Shown: positions 23,270 through 34,855 of the stretch, in pieces | Position numbering within the stretch: the stretch's first letter is position 1 | How the letters are laid out: each line of letters opens with the position of its first letter | Assembly (NCBI RefSeq): GCF_950295315.1 | Contig: NC_080170.1 | Span: forward strand, 100,087,632 to 100,151,631 | DNA from: Erinaceus europaeus | Lineage: Eukaryota > Chordata > Mammalia > Eulipotyphla > Erinaceidae | Reading direction: 5' to 3' | DNA: 64,000 bases | Position numbers and translations under genes: made by a program | Notes under the pieces: generated by a model | The model's database searches: none | What the model was told of the DNA's origin: nothing | The model's input: only the letters and a program-made list of their open reading frames with translations

Positions 23270-23360
23270 TGACCACCTATTAATACATGCTAAGTATCCT
23301 TCACATTAATCCAACAACAAATACATTACCACCCCCACCTTAAAGATAGAAAACATTTTT
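23270..23360 (-). repeat. MIR-like fragment
   Basis: 'taatacatgctaagtatccttcacattaatcc' then 'acattaccacccccaccttaaagat' resembles the reversed 3' half of MIR. Short and uncertain. Confidence 0.35.
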
Positions 23361-23534
23361 AGTAATTTTAATGATCTATACTCTGATTTTTCCTCTTATT
23401 ATACTACTGGCCAAACATAATATATGGTTACCAATCTAAGCGATATTTAGAAAGTGAATTATCTTACCAACATGCTGCTAAAATAAAATTATTTCTTTTC
23501 ATTTTTATTAGTGTCTTAGCAATAATAAGTTATT

Positions 23535-23745
23535 TTTTTATATTTTAGTGCTTTAACACTAAAAAAAATGTTTCACAAAATTTAAGCATTTCCAGTATAT
23601 AGTCTCACACCCAACAACACATGATGGAAGTCACCCTACCCTTCACCAAAATTCTGTGCTCTAGCCCTTGACAATTAAGTTATTGTTGGTTACCATTTTT
23701 ATGTAAACTTATTTGCTTTAGACATCTATATTTCACATACAGAGA
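23535..23745 (-). mobile_element. Possible old L1 3' end
   Basis: Layout resembles the older L1 3' end ('tagtgctttaacac', 'cacaccca...', 'accatttttatgtaaactt'). Weak and diverged. Confidence 0.35.
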
Positions 23746-23749
23746 AAAT

Positions 23750-23915
23750 CTAAATGCCCAAGGATAAGTGACTGAACAAAGAAGTCAAGGAATATATATT
23801 CAATACAATACTACTCTGCAACTTAAAAAGAAGAGATTGTATCATTTAGAACAAATGGATGAAACTGGAGGTGATCATGCTAAATTAAGTAAGAAATGAA
23901 GGACAGAAGTATTAC
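23750..23915 (+). mobile_element. L1 ORF2-end fragment
   Basis: 'taaatgcccaaggataagtgactgaac', 'caatactactctgcaac' and 'atggatgaaactggaggtgatcatgctaa' (each quoted in part) follow the last part of mammalian L1 ORF2. Confidence 0.7.
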
Positions 23916-23917
23916 TT

Positions 23918-24345
23918 TTATTTTTACGGTGGAGTTGATGGTCTACAGTGTAGCCTTTAACATATAGGCACAACTTCTTATCTCTCCTTGATTGGTGTCT
24001 AGGAGACAAATAGGATCCCAGTGTCCATGTTTCTGTCCCATTCTCTCTCCTTCCCCAGAGTCCTTAATTTGGCGCAATATGCTATACCAGTCAAAGTTTC
24101 ATCCTTATGTTCTATGTTCTTAAGTTCCACCTATAAATGATAAATTCAGTATCGGTCTTTCTCTTTCTTACTTGTCTCACTCAGTGTGATGCCTATGAAT
24201 TCTAATCATGATATTGCAAGGGAGATAACCACAACATTTGTGACAGTTGCTGAGTTCAACATTGTGTATATGTACCACAACTTCCTTAGCCATTCATCTG
24301 TTGTTAGGCATATGGGTTGCTTCCAAGTTTGGGCTATTTTGCTTT
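23918..24345 (-). mobile_element. L1 3' end with ORF2 terminus, inverted
   Basis: The minus strand reads from ORF2-end sequence (plus-strand 24345 down to about 24130, including reversed 'ttggaagcaacccatatgcc') into an older type of 3' UTR. Dead and 5'-truncated. Confidence 0.75.
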
Positions 24346-24349
24346 AGAA

Positions 24350-24735
24350 AGGTAAATTTTACATAACAAAAAGTAATCACTTAAAAGTATAAAGGTCAGT
24401 GACATTTAGTACTCTGATAAGAAGCCTAATATAAATTTAACTTGTCTATCTGCTTGATGATTTAGAGAATACTCACTTGCCTGGGAGTCTAAAATTATGA
24501 ATTTTAATTCTCACTCTCACTTTTCAATTCATTTTCAGTTAAGTCACTAACTTCTGTAGAACTGAAATGTTTATCTTTAAAATAGTCAATGATTTTCACT
24601 ATTTGCATAAAAATCACCTTAAAAAGTGGTAAAAAAAATGTCTATCAACTGTCAATATCAAAGGTCTAATTGAGTAAATTTGACAAAAATAGTTTTTGTT
24701 TAAATTTTATTTTATATTTATTTATTTACTAAAAC
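24350..24735. other. Non-coding AT-rich stretch
   Basis: No nameable repeat or gene. Confidence 0.4.
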
Positions 24736-24794
24736 CAGGATATCAATGGAGCTCAGTGCCTGAGTGAATCCACCACACCTGGTGGCATATTTTT

Positions 24795-25028
24795 CCCCTT
24801 TCTTTTCTTTTCCTCTTCCTTTCTTTACCTTCTTCCTTTCCTTCCTTCCTTCCTTCCTTCCTCCCTCCCTCCCTCCTTCCCTCCCTCCCTTCCTTCCTTC
24901 CCTTCTTCCCTTCCTTCCATCTTCCCTTCCTTCCATCTTCCCTTCCTTCCTTCCTTCTTCCCTTCCTTCCTTCCTTCTTCCCTTCCTCCCTTCCTCCCTT
25001 CCTTCCTTTCCTTCTTTCTTTCTTTTTT
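24795..25028. repeat. (TTCC)n-rich tract
   Basis: About 230 bases of pure C/T on the plus strand with TTCC, CCCTTCC and CTCC units. The Lys/Glu/Gly/Arg-rich minus-strand frames of up to 145 codons that cross it are repeat artefacts. Confidence 0.95.
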
Positions 25029-25054
25029 TTATTTGATAGAACAGAAACAAATTG

Positions 25055-25319
25055 GGAGTCGGGCGGTAGCACATCGGGTTAATTGCAGGTGGTACAGGGC
25101 ACAATGACCAGGATAAGGATTCCCTGGCTCCCCACCTATAGGTGAGTCGCTTCACAGGCTGTGAAGCAGGTCTGCAGGTGTCTATCTTTCTCTCCTCCTC
25201 TGTCTTCCCCTCCCCTCTCCATTTCTCTCTGTCCTATCTAACAAGGACAATAATAACTACAAGAACAATGAAAAACAAAGGCAGCAAAAGGGAAAACAAA
25301 CAAACAAATAAATAAATAA
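25055..25319 (+). mobile_element. Type A SINE nested in an inverted SINE
   Basis: Full-length: head 'gggagtcgggcggtagcac', degraded B box (the 'ggttcgagccc' position reads 'ggattccctgg'), 'gaagcaggtctgcaggtgtctatc', 'tctgtcctatctaacaagg' and a tail of (AAAC)/(AATA)n. It is younger than its host because it interrupts it. Confidence 0.92.
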
Positions 25320-25528
25320 ACAGAGACAAATTGAGAGGTGAGTGAGAGGTAGGGAGTGGGAGAGAAAGACACACACCTGCAGCCTTGTTCCATTGCTTCT
25401 GAAGCTTCTTCCCTCCGACAGGTGGGGAGAGGAAGTTTGAATCCAGGCTATTAACCATGGGAAAACATGCTCTCAACTGAGTGTACCAGTGCTCTACCTT
25501 CTACATATGTAATTTTTAGGAAATCAGA

Positions 25529-25740
25529 TCTTGCCTGGCAAGATACCTCACCTGGGAAGGTGCCTAATTTGCCATACTGTGATCGTGGTTCAAACTTGAC
25601 CTTCACCACCTCTATCACCTTCTTCTCTACTGATGTCACCGTCAGCACTATGATGTCTTTGTATCTCTCCTTCTGTCTCTCTTTACCTGAAAACAATGTA
25701 TGCTCAAGCAAGGAAGTCCAGATGAGAACAAGAACAAAGA
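25529..25740 (+). mobile_element. SINE type C
   Basis: 'cttgcctggcaagatacctcacctgggaaggtgcc' (in part) is the tRNA-like head. A degraded B box 'ggttcaaacttg' and CT-rich 'ctctccttctgtctctc' follow. The 107-codon frame crossing it is chance. Confidence 0.75.
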
Positions 25741-25839
25741 AAGAAAAGGCTACTAAATTTGAGCATGTGTTTTATGTATCCAGTAATTAAATTTTATAGT
25801 AGAAAACTAAAGTTACCCAAAAATTTCTTTTTAAAAATG

Positions 25840-26118
25840 GAATTCAGGGGACTGAGTGATGGCACACATTATCCTGAGCAAGGACCCAGGTTTGAGCCCC
25901 TGCTCCCCACATATAGGGGTGGAGGGATGCTTCAAGAGTGATGTAGCAGGTCTACAGGTATTTTCGTTTCTCTCTCCCTCTCTATCTCCCCCTCCTTCCT
26001 CAATTCTTCTCTGTCCTATGCAATAAAATAGAAAGGGGGGATGGCTTCTGGAAATAATGATTCATAGTGTCAGCACTGAGCCTCAGTGATAACCCTGATG
26101 GAAAAATAAAAGAATTCA
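25840..26118 (+). mobile_element. SINE, type A/B mixture, with a short direct repeat
   Basis: Head 'gggactgagtgatggcacac', B box-like GGTTTGAGCCC near 25889, CT-rich middle, longer 3' tail ('gcttctggaaataatgattc', 'gataaccctgatgg'). The seven bases GAATTCA occur at both ends (25840-25846 and 26112-26118) and may be a short target duplication. Confidence 0.8.
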
Positions 26119-26119
26119 A

Positions 26120-28597
26120 AGAAAGAGGCATTAGGTTTAACTTGTATAAATTCAACTTGCATGTTTTTTTAGAGATTAAAATTATTTTGAGGTTTTTATA
26201 GAAAGTAGATGTCTTCTAGTAGAGAGTAAAGTAATTGCTATAAGTCAATTCCAGCCGCAAATAGTCCAGAGAAACCCAGATTCAATTTATGAAAATAAAC
26301 ATTTCCTGATACATCTCAACTGAACTGCTCCTTCTACTCTGTTTTATAACCACAGAATTCATCTGTGTTTGGTAATCATCAAGTTACATCTCCACTCTTC
26401 AGACAAGCAGTATGGTGATTTCTATAAAGACCATATATAAGATATTTCCCCACTAAGTCTAATTCAAAAAGCTGTTTTAATTCCATGATTATGATTTTCA
26501 CACTGATAAATGTTACTATCACATGAGAGTAGCAAGAAATGCCATAGATACAGTTTATTTTAATACTCAATGAAAGGGAAAAGTGACTTATCATTTGCAT
26601 TTCTCCAGTACTCATACTAATTTGTTTTTCAGCTATTGCTTTCCTTGATATCAGTTTGCCATTCATGGTATCAATTGAAAACAGAAAGTTCAGACTGTTA
26701 CTTCTGTCAAACACAGTTTTTAGATGTCCTACTGTTAACTAGCTCACTATATTAAAAAACAGCCACTTTCACTTATTTAACTGCTTTATTATTTTTTTTC
26801 CAAGGTGAGTCAGTACATCTGGTATCTACTTGTTCACACAAATTTATACAAGTTGGTTTTGCATGATTTACATGCAACAATATGGAAGAGATTTCCAAAC
26901 AAATAAGAAAGTAAGAGTTGAGCAATACGATAAATGAATTTAAGTCATAATGTCATTATCTTCCTCAGATTTAGTTTTAGTGAACAGCTATTTATGTTTG
27001 GCAATTTGCTTTCTACTCTCATTTTTTTTTGGACTACATGAGGGAGATTTGTCTTTTCTCCTTGGGTATATTTCCCAGTTTATTTCATAAAAGGTGTAAC
27101 AACATCTGCATTTCCCATTAATCCCTTTATAAAGTCATCAGTGAAGATCGTTGTTCTCAGTCTTTAAATGCAATACAATCTTCTTTTAAATAATTGACAC
27201 ACATATTTTCTCTGTGGTGATCATAGTTCATTGCCCATGCTGTTAAAATCAGCTGCTATAAATCATTTCCTAATTCTCCCAAACTCCATCCCAATGTATG
27301 CATGACCAAATAAGCATCACTAAAAATTTCAGGTAAAAATAGAGAGTTTCCAACATAAGAGGAAAAATCAGAGTTGAACAAAGTTGTCCTGAGCTGCTTA
27401 ACAGTTTCCCAATAGAGAAATGATCTCTTAAATCCAGACTACCCAAAGGAAAAAGATAGGAGGTAGTTATACCTACTGATTTCATTGATAGTTACATGTA
27501 AAGTAATTTACTAGTTGTTTCATAACAGCTAACAATCAAAGTACGGCCATAGTAATTAGAGGCCAGAAATTCAAAGGTCACAAACCAGTTACATGACAAC
27601 ACTGGTGATGTGAGAATTGAAACTTTTGGGGCTAAATAATCAAAGACCAGTGAAAGACTAAGAGTTGATGCCTATGTCATAAGCAAACCCACTCTCCAAG
27701 TAAGTAAACTCACCCCTTTGTTTTGTTAATGCTTCGGGAGGTCTCAATTTAACAAACATAATTTTTAAGAAATGAAATGGTTTACTATACCAAGTTGTCA
27801 TACACTAAGATGTTGAACTTGATGAACTTGTTTGAAATGATTCCAGTCTAGTAATCAGCCTGGTAAATGAATTCTACTCTCAGTGCTTTTATGAAAAAAA
27901 AAAAAAAAAAAGCTTCTGAATTTTAAACTATTGACCTAAACCCTTTCTTTTAGGAAAAAAAAAAAAATCATAACGTAGCCAGTTGGACTCAGAGTCAATG
28001 ACTTATTGAATCACTTAATGATTCATTTATTTTTGTGATTTCTGATAGGAGCTGGAAATCCATCCAGTACTCATTTATACAAGCACTACAAAAAAAAAAT
28101 TTCAAATTCTAAAACCCATAAAACATAGTAGTTTCCAAAATATGAACCAAACTCCCTGGAAAACCATTGTGGTATATCTTAGAAAGCAATGGAAGACATA
28201 TTATGACGATGCAGGAAGATTGGAAACAAAAAGCATGCGTGTAAATGATTCACACTGAACAAAGCTTAAGCTGAGACTCTAGGATTACATTCAAAGTATC
28301 CCCTAAGAAGACTACTATAAAAGGAAGATTTGAATCTTTAGTCCATCATACTCAGGTAAAGGCTGGTGGTGTCCAGGAACCAGTAACTGTGGAGAATGGT
28401 GGGAAGTTTTAGGGTTGTGTGAGAATGAGACAGTGTTCTTATGAGGAAAACTTTCTGGTTTAAGTCAACCATAACTCTCTTGGAGACGGTGCTGCTAACT
28501 ACATTACTATCCTAGATTTTAGCATTATGTACTTTCTCAATAAAAAATAATACACTGTCCTTAATCACTCTTCTCTTTGACTTGACACCTCTCTCTC

Positions 28598-28600
<3 letters not shown>
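26120..28600. other. Long repeat-poor stretch
   Basis: About 2.5 kb without a recognisable SINE or L1, unusual here. The longest frame (minus, 26379-26714, 111 codons) has no motif, splice context or composition that would support a gene. Short poly-A runs occur at about 27894-27911 and 27955-27967. Confidence 0.4.

Positions 28601-28663
<63 letters not shown>
28601..28663. repeat. (CA)n microsatellite
   Basis: An uninterrupted AC run of 63 bases. Confidence 0.97.
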
Positions 28664-28664
<1 letters not shown>

Positions 28665-28794
28665 TCATGGGCATACACACCAAGATTTGCATACACAAAG
28701 TCTAGCATGAAGTTGACAGCAATCTAAGACATGTAATCAAAACAAAGTAGAAAATGTCTGGGGAACAAATAACACAGTGTGTGTTGATCAAAAA

Positions 28795-28998
28795 GGAGAG
28801 GGAGAGGGAGAGGGAGAGGGAGAGGGAGAGGGAGAGGGAGAGGGAGAGGGAGAGGGAGAGGGAGAGGGAGAGGGAGAGGGAGAGGGAGAGGGAGAGGGAG
28901 AGGGAGAGGGAGAGGGAGAGGGAGAGGGAGAGGGAGAGGGAGAGGGAGAGGGAGAGGGAGAGGGAGAGGGAGAGGGAGAGGGAGAGGGAGAGGGAGAG
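28795..28998. repeat. (GGGAGA)n hexanucleotide tract, about 34 units
   Basis: About 204 bases of a hexamer repeated with no visible interruption. Every unit contributes GGG with AGA between, so four neighbouring units fit the G3-N3 G-quadruplex pattern. The Glu/Arg and Glu/Gly frames on the plus strand are by-products. Confidence 0.98.
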
Positions 28999-29090
28999 AA
29001 TATGAGTTAGTTCACAGCACCAAAGCTTTCTTCAATGTGATGAGGGCCAGACTCCAACCTGTACCACACACATGGCAAAACAGCACATTA
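28999..29090 (-). mobile_element. SINE fragment next to the hexamer tract
   Basis: The reversed reading 'gttggagtctggccctcatcacattg' and 'gctttggtgctgtgaac' resembles the head and middle of the type D/E SINEs. The CT-rich part of the SINE (reversed, GA-rich) would sit where the hexamer tract now is. Confidence 0.5.
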
Positions 29091-29248
29091 TCCAAGCAAA
29101 TCATTTAACCCTCTCCATACATATTGAATTAAGACATTAATTATATACCAGATTCCTTGATATATATTAACAAATATACTAATTTTGTTATTAAGTTCAT
29201 GAGCACTAGATGATTTGAATATACATTTTAATCTATTTTTTTTTTGCT

Positions 29249-29531
29249 GCCAGGGTTATCATTGGGGCTCAGTGCCTGCACTATGAATCCACTGCTCCTG
29301 GTGGCCCTCTTTTTTTAATTGTTGTTGCTGCTGTTAATGTTGTTAAATAGGACAGAGAGAAATTGAGAGAGGAGGGAAATCCAGAGGGGGGAGAGAAACA
29401 TAGACAGCTGCAGACCTGCTACACTGCTTGCAAAGTGATCCTCCTGCATGTGGGGAGTCAGGTTTCGAACCAGGATCCTTGGGCCAGTCCTTGTTATGTA
29501 TACTTAACCTGGTATGCTACAGCCTGTTACC
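29249..29531 (-). mobile_element. Type A SINE, inverted, longer tail
   Basis: Plus strand order: 'ctgccagggttatcattggggctcagtgcctg' (reversed tail block, in part), 'gttgttgctgctgttaatgttg', 'ggacagagagaaattgagagagg', reversed B box 'gtttcgaaccaggatcc' near 29461 and reversed head to 29531. Confidence 0.9.
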
Positions 29532-29809
29532 CTACTATTTTTTTTTATCATAATGGATGGATACTATTTATTTCCCTTTGGTGAATTAAATCCAATTATT
29601 TAGCAGCCTTGCTTGAATCTAGTTCTATAAACATTCATTGTAAGTCTTATTTTAAAAGCTCTAGTTTTCCCTTACCTAAACTAATGATAAAATTTACCTG
29701 TCTTGTTTAAAGCATTCCCTCATCTCACTACCATACCAGGTTAAAATAAACAGTATAAATGAAATTTAAAAAGAAGCAAGCTTTGTGTTCATGACTTAAA
29801 CTTGGGTTT

Positions 29810-30119
29810 AAATGGGTTCTTTTTTTTTAATATTTATTTTATTTATTTATTCCCTTTTGTTGCCCTTGTTGTTTTATTGTTGTAATTATTATTGTTGTTG
29901 TCGTTGTTGGATAGGACAGAGAGAAATGGAGAGAGGGAAGGGAAGACAGAGAGGAGGAGAGAAAGATAGACACCTGCAGACCTGCTTCACCACCTGTGAA
30001 GCGACTCCCCTGCAGGTGGGGAGCCGGGGTTCGAACCGGGATCCTTATGCCAGTCCTTGTGCTTTGCGCCACCTGCGCTTAGCCCGCTGCACTACAGCCC
30101 GACTCCCAAATGGGTTCTT
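29810..30119 (-). mobile_element. Intact type A SINE, inverted, 12-bp duplication
   Basis: The body is 29822-30107. On the minus strand it has the full head, an A-box-like element (30083-30094 reversed), a perfect B box GGTTCGAACC (30028-30037, palindromic), CT-rich middle, AACAAT region and AATAAATA tail. The flanking repeat AAATGGGTTCTT occurs at 29810-29821 and 30108-30119. It is one of the youngest-looking copies in the window. Confidence 0.95.
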
Positions 30120-30135
30120 ATTTAAACATTAACTG

Positions 30136-30300
30136 ATGAAGTGACCAGAAGTTTGCAGATAGAGCACAGGGCTTGCATGCGTAAGACACCAATTTTTATC
30201 TCTGATACTACATATGCTAGAGTTCTATTATCCTTTCTGTCTCCATACCTATAAATTCTAGTTCAATTATTCTTCCTCACTACCCATGGCAGAAAATATC
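30136..30300 (+). mobile_element. SINE type C/D, degenerate
   Basis: 'gttgcagatagagcacagggcttgcatgcgtaagac' type head (in part) and 'ctttctgtctccatacctata' suggest a decayed SINE of the type at 36216. Confidence 0.5.
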
Positions 30301-30489
30301 AGCAACAACAACCCCCATATTTAAATGTCTTATAAATAACATTAAAAGCACGTTCTTAGGACGAAGAGATTCTAAGGATCCCTTATGCCCATACATTTGT
30401 CAATTATCTTTCCTCTTACCCTATGTCAACTGTGCTATAAATTTTCTTTTGTGACCTCAACTGACATTAAGAATGAAAGTTATGATATA

Positions 30490-30870
30490 TATCAGGTATT
30501 AAGGATGATGAAGTTACCTTCTTCACCTCATTCCTGGATGTAGATTGAAGGAATCGTGTTACAGGAGATAAGCCAGAGAGAGGATGAATATAGGATGATC
30601 TCACTTATGGGCAGAACTTAAGAAACAAAAATAGAAAAGGAAGCATAAAGTAAAACATGGCTTTTGTTGTTGTTGTTATTGTATTGCGCCAAAGCAACGG
30701 ACTATGGGGGAAGGAGGACAGGGAGAGTGGTTAGGAATTCAGGTTCTGGTACATGATGATGAACTTATTTTGGGGGTAAGAGAGTTTTTCAGACCCTTAC
30801 CTTGGTGAGATAATAAATTTTACCCATGTGACAACAACTGTACTATAAACTATGAACCTCCCATAGAAAA
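30490..30870 (+). mobile_element. Older L1 fragment: ORF2 end and 3' UTR
   Basis: 'ggaatcgtgttacaggagataagccag', 'ggatgatctcacttatgggcagaac', 'aattcaggttctggtacatgatg' and 'caactgtactataaactatg' match the older 3' UTR type at 13976-14420. Confidence 0.75.
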
Positions 30871-30874
30871 AAAT

Positions 30875-33360
30875 AAAGTACACCTATGTTCATAGCACCA
30901 CAATTCGTAATAACTAAAACCTGGAAGCAAACCAGGTGCCCAACAACAGATGAATGGCTGAGAAAGCAGTGATATATTTACACAATGGAATACTAAGCAG
31001 ATATTAAGAATAATGCACCCATCATCTCTGATCTGTCTTAGACGGAGTTAAAAGGAATTATGTTAAATGAGATAAGTCAGAAAGACAAAGATTAGTATAG
31101 GATGATCCCACTCATAAACAGAAGTTGAGAAGGAAAAACAGAAAGGGAAATTCAAAGAAAGATCTGACTGAGTTTGGAGTAGGGCACAAAAGTAAAAATC
31201 TCTGGGGGTGAAAATGGGGGGTGAAAGTAGATGTTCAGCTTCACTGGGGGTGGGTGGGGGATCCAAACAGTCCTTTGGTGGTGGGAATGGTCTTGATGTA
31301 CACTCCTATTAACTTGTAATGGCATATATCACTATTTAATTAATATGAGAGGGGAAAACTGTCTCAAACCTTTTAATGCATGGACCATAGACTGTGTATA
31401 TGTTCCTTTAATCTAAGCACTTAAGATTTCAAACATGTAATCAGAATGGATTTTAGTAGTGTTCTCATTGTTAATACATTTCTAATAATGACTTGTTCTT
31501 TGAAATGCTGACTCTTCTAAAAGCTTAGACCATGGAGAAGAGAAGACACAGCTATATATAATGTCAAAGGACATAAATTATGGTAATCTCATGTATAATA
31601 CAGCATATCCTAACATTGGGATTTTCAAAATTAACCTAACTGCCAAATAATTTTATTACAGCATTAACTATCTATTGCCTTCTTAACCCTAAGACAGCAG
31701 GAACCTCCCACCTATAGAGACCATATTTCCTCCAGTCCTCTATTTCCCCCAGACCTCTAGGGCAGGGCTCCCTTTCCTGCATGCTTCTTTCAAGTCATAC
31801 CAAATGATACTGCATCTGCTGATGCAAACCTAATCAATACAACGTGTACCACCTCGGCATGCTTCACTTGGAAATATGTCCAGAGACATCAGGCGTGAAA
31901 TGTCAGCCCTTCAGCCTCATTACTCGGGAGAGACATTTCCTTTCTCATAGGATTCTCTATTTGATTTCAGGTGGTTCACTTCCTAACAAAGTCCCAAAAC
32001 CTAGATATAGACCAGGTCCCATGAGATCGGGCATATGTTCACATGTATCCATAATTTAGGGCAAAAAAAAATGTAAAAGCAAAAATGTACAATAGTCTGC
32101 AGTGAGTCAGTATATGCAGCAAGCAAGTAGAAATACCTAAGAAGATACCATAAAGTGCCCAATGAAATAGTATCTACTTAGACTTAGATACCCTCCTAAC
32201 ATACTTCATATTACACTTCCTTCAGTCACTCCAAAGCTAACCTTATCAAAGTAAGGACTACAAAAGCTGAATAAGGACAAGTGACTGGCAAACTTTAATG
32301 ATGACTCTTTAGTCACTATCAGGTCACTCCATCATCTGGGGCTCTATTTGGGGAGTCCTGGTATTCCCAAACAGACATGACAGGCTTAGACCTCAAATAG
32401 ATCCCTCTCTCCATTCTTACTGGTCATCTCCATCAGGGACAACACAATAGACCCATTGTGGGCCCCCATAGGACCTTGTCCTCAATGTGAATCAACAGTG
32501 GTAGGGAATGTTCCATCCTCCAAAGGGAGGTTGGACAGCATACTCTATCTACCACCTGAGGAAGATGGGTCCTGAAATTGGGCAGCTTGGAATGTTCCTA
32601 CTCATGACCACAGAATGTGAGCTCAGATCTTCAGGGATGTAGAGGTTACATTTTTTCCTAAGCTGAATATGGGCCCCAGATCAAATTGATGGGGTTTATA
32701 ATCAACAATATTTATACAATTTTCCCATATTTAGGAGCTACTCTCTTCCCTGTTCCAGCTTTCTAGCCTTTTTTCCAGCCATGACATCATCTCGCCAGAC
32801 AATAACTTGGGCCCATCTGCATATCAGATGTCAGGCTCAGAAAAAAAAAAAAACTAGTACCTTCATGGGCCCTTTGGAATGTAACTAAAATAGGCCTACT
32901 TACTATCTACAAAATGAAGATCCCCAAATCTTCATCTGCAATATTCTAACCTTTAGGTTAATGATTAGTCAACAATTTGTTTGGCTTTATATGTTAACTC
33001 TGTTTTCAGCCACCAGGTTCCAGATGCTAACATGATGCCAACCCCACCAATGTGTCCTGGAGCCCCACTTCCCCAGAATCCCGTCCCACTAGGGAAAGAG
33101 AGAGACAGGCTAGGAGTATGGATCGACCTGTCAACACCCATGTTCAGCAGGGAAGCAATTACAGAAGCCATACCTTCCACCTTCTGTACCCCATATATGT
33201 ATGACCCTGGATCCATACTCCCAGAGGGATAAAGAATAGGAAAGTGATCAGGGGAGGGAATGGAATACGGAGTTCTGGTGGTGGGAATTGTGTGGAATTG
33301 TACCCCTCTTATCCTATGGTTTTTGTCAGTGTTTCCTTTTTATAAATAAAAACTAAAATA
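30875..33360 (+). mobile_element. 5'-truncated L1 with a full long 3' UTR
   Basis: 30875-31115 matches the end of ORF2 of the full-length copy ('gaagcaaaccaggtgcccaac', 'acacaatggaatactaagcag'). From about 31116 to 33350 follows a ~2.2-kb 3' UTR ending in 'cctttttataaataaaaac'. It is the most complete 3' UTR in the window and serves as the reference for the others. The ORF2 piece is not open. Confidence 0.88.
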
Positions 33361-33609
33361 AATAAATAAATAAAATAAGGATTAATAATGAAATTAGAAA
33401 TCACCACACTTTTAAGATATAGCAATGTCATGAAAGAGAAAAGACAAATTAAAGTATGCAAGAGGTGTCTTTCCGTTTCCCTTATTCTACCTCAATCTCT
33501 CAGTCTCTGTCAAATAAAATACTAAAAAAATTAAACAGAGACAACTTTTGCTTCCAGATACAAAGAGGTAACTGATAGTAATAATTCCCTTCTGCTATGA
33601 ATTATCCAT

Positions 33610-33745
33610 TATTGGGTAATGATAACTCACCTAAGCAGGGTGTTTACTTTGCCAAGCATGTGACATAGCCCACAGCCTAGCTACACCAACATGAGAAAGT
33701 TGGTGCCATGGTGTATTCTCTGAGGAGGTTATGAACAGATGAAAG
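33610..33745 (+). mobile_element. SINE type C, degenerate
   Basis: 'aatgataactcacctaagcagggtg', 'tactttgccaagcatgtgac' and 'gttggtgccatggtg' follow type C order. Confidence 0.5.
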
Positions 33746-34565
33746 AGTATAGAAAGAGAACTCAGCAAATTTGATGACATATTAATAAAAAGTATTCAAC
33801 TGAAGAACAGAAAGAAATTTGAAAAAAAAACTGAAATAGTAATGACATATTCAATGGTGGAAATATGGTCTTAAAATGTATATGATAGAAGTCTTATTGT
33901 AGATCAAATTATGAATATAAAGCAGAAGTATGTGAAAAATAACTATATTTCACAATTCTGATGAAAAAGACTTACAGTCCCATAACTTCAGTAAACCCGA
34001 ATTAGTATAAGTAACAAAAAAGAGTATGATATTCAAACTGCTAAAAAATAAATAAAAATTCTTGAAAAATAGGAATATATTATATACAAGGGGGAAACAA
34101 TGATCTGATAGTTGTCAATGATGAAACTGTAGTTGGTTCCTCAGGATAAATAACAGAAGAAGATAACAGAAAATCATTTTAAAGTGCTAAGATAAAAAAA
34201 TCAACCCAAGATTCTGGATTTATTAAAAAATAACTTTTGATAATAAGACTAAAACAAAAACACATTCCAATAAATTAAGTATTCTTGAGCTCATTTCAGT
34301 AGGACTTTAATATAAAAATATAGATTGATGTGCTTTCATACTAAGGGAGGGGAGAATAATAGCATTGGGAAAAGAAGATGAAGAGGTAAATATAAAATAG
34401 TACATTTTCAGGGATGGGGAAATAACATGATGTTTATGCCAATGAAAAGAAGTTTCAGGTATGAAAAATGGTAAGTGAGAAGTCAAGCAAAACTAATTTT
34501 ACATAGACCATAATCATTTCAGTTGTATGTTGTTAGGTCTCGAATAATGAAATTAATAGAAAAAC

Positions 34566-34600
34566 TATTTATTTATTTATTTATTTATTTATTTATTTTT
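34566..34600. repeat. (TTTA)n microsatellite
   Basis: A TTTA run that forms the reversed A-rich tail of the adjacent inverted SINE. Confidence 0.9.
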
Positions 34601-34855
34601 GTCTTCAGGGTTATCACTGGGGCTCAGTGCCAGCACTCCCAATCCATCATGCTAGCAGTCATTTCCACCCCCCCAATTTTATTAGATAAGACAGATAGAA
34701 CTTGTAAAGCGAGGGGGCATATAGAGACAGAGCAAGATAGACAACTGCAGATCTGCTTTACTAATCATGACGCATCCCTGTTACAGGTGGGGAGCAGGGG
34801 CTCAAACCCATGTCCTTGTAAATAGTACTATGTGTGCTTAACAAGGTGCCCCTAA
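34601..34855 (-). mobile_element. Type A SINE, inverted, diverged
   Basis: Plus strand: 'cttcagggttatcactggggctcagtgcc' (reversed tail, in part), 'attagataagacagatagaac', reversed B box position 'gggctcaaacccatgtcc' and reversed head 'tgtgcttaacaaggtgcc'. Confidence 0.85.

Larger units (their letters stand above)
24737..25506 (-). mobile_element. Inverted SINE with TTCC expansion, opened by another SINE
   Basis: The plus strand begins with the reversed long tail ('accaggatatcaatggagctcagtgcctg...gaatccaccacacctggtgg', in part). It passes through a TTCC/TTCCC tract, then 'atttgatagaacagaaacaaattg', and after the nested SINE resumes at 25320 to the reversed head near 25506. It is flanked at the inner break by ACAGAAACAAATTG (25041-25054) and ACAGAGACAAATTG (25320-25333), a 14-bp duplication with one mismatch. 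Confidence 0.85.

Noticed and set aside
24718..25155. 145-codon Lys/Glu/Gly/Arg-rich frame on the minus strand
   Set aside because: It crosses a TTCC tract and two SINEs; no gene.
26379..26714. 111-codon frame on the minus strand
   Set aside because: No motif or context supports a gene; probably chance.
28601..28998. CRISPR-like array
   Set aside because: The repeats are uninterrupted microsatellites with no unique spacers, in a mammalian genome.
28754..29010. Glu/Arg and Glu/Gly repeat frames
   Set aside because: These are products of the (GGGAGA)n tract in two frames.
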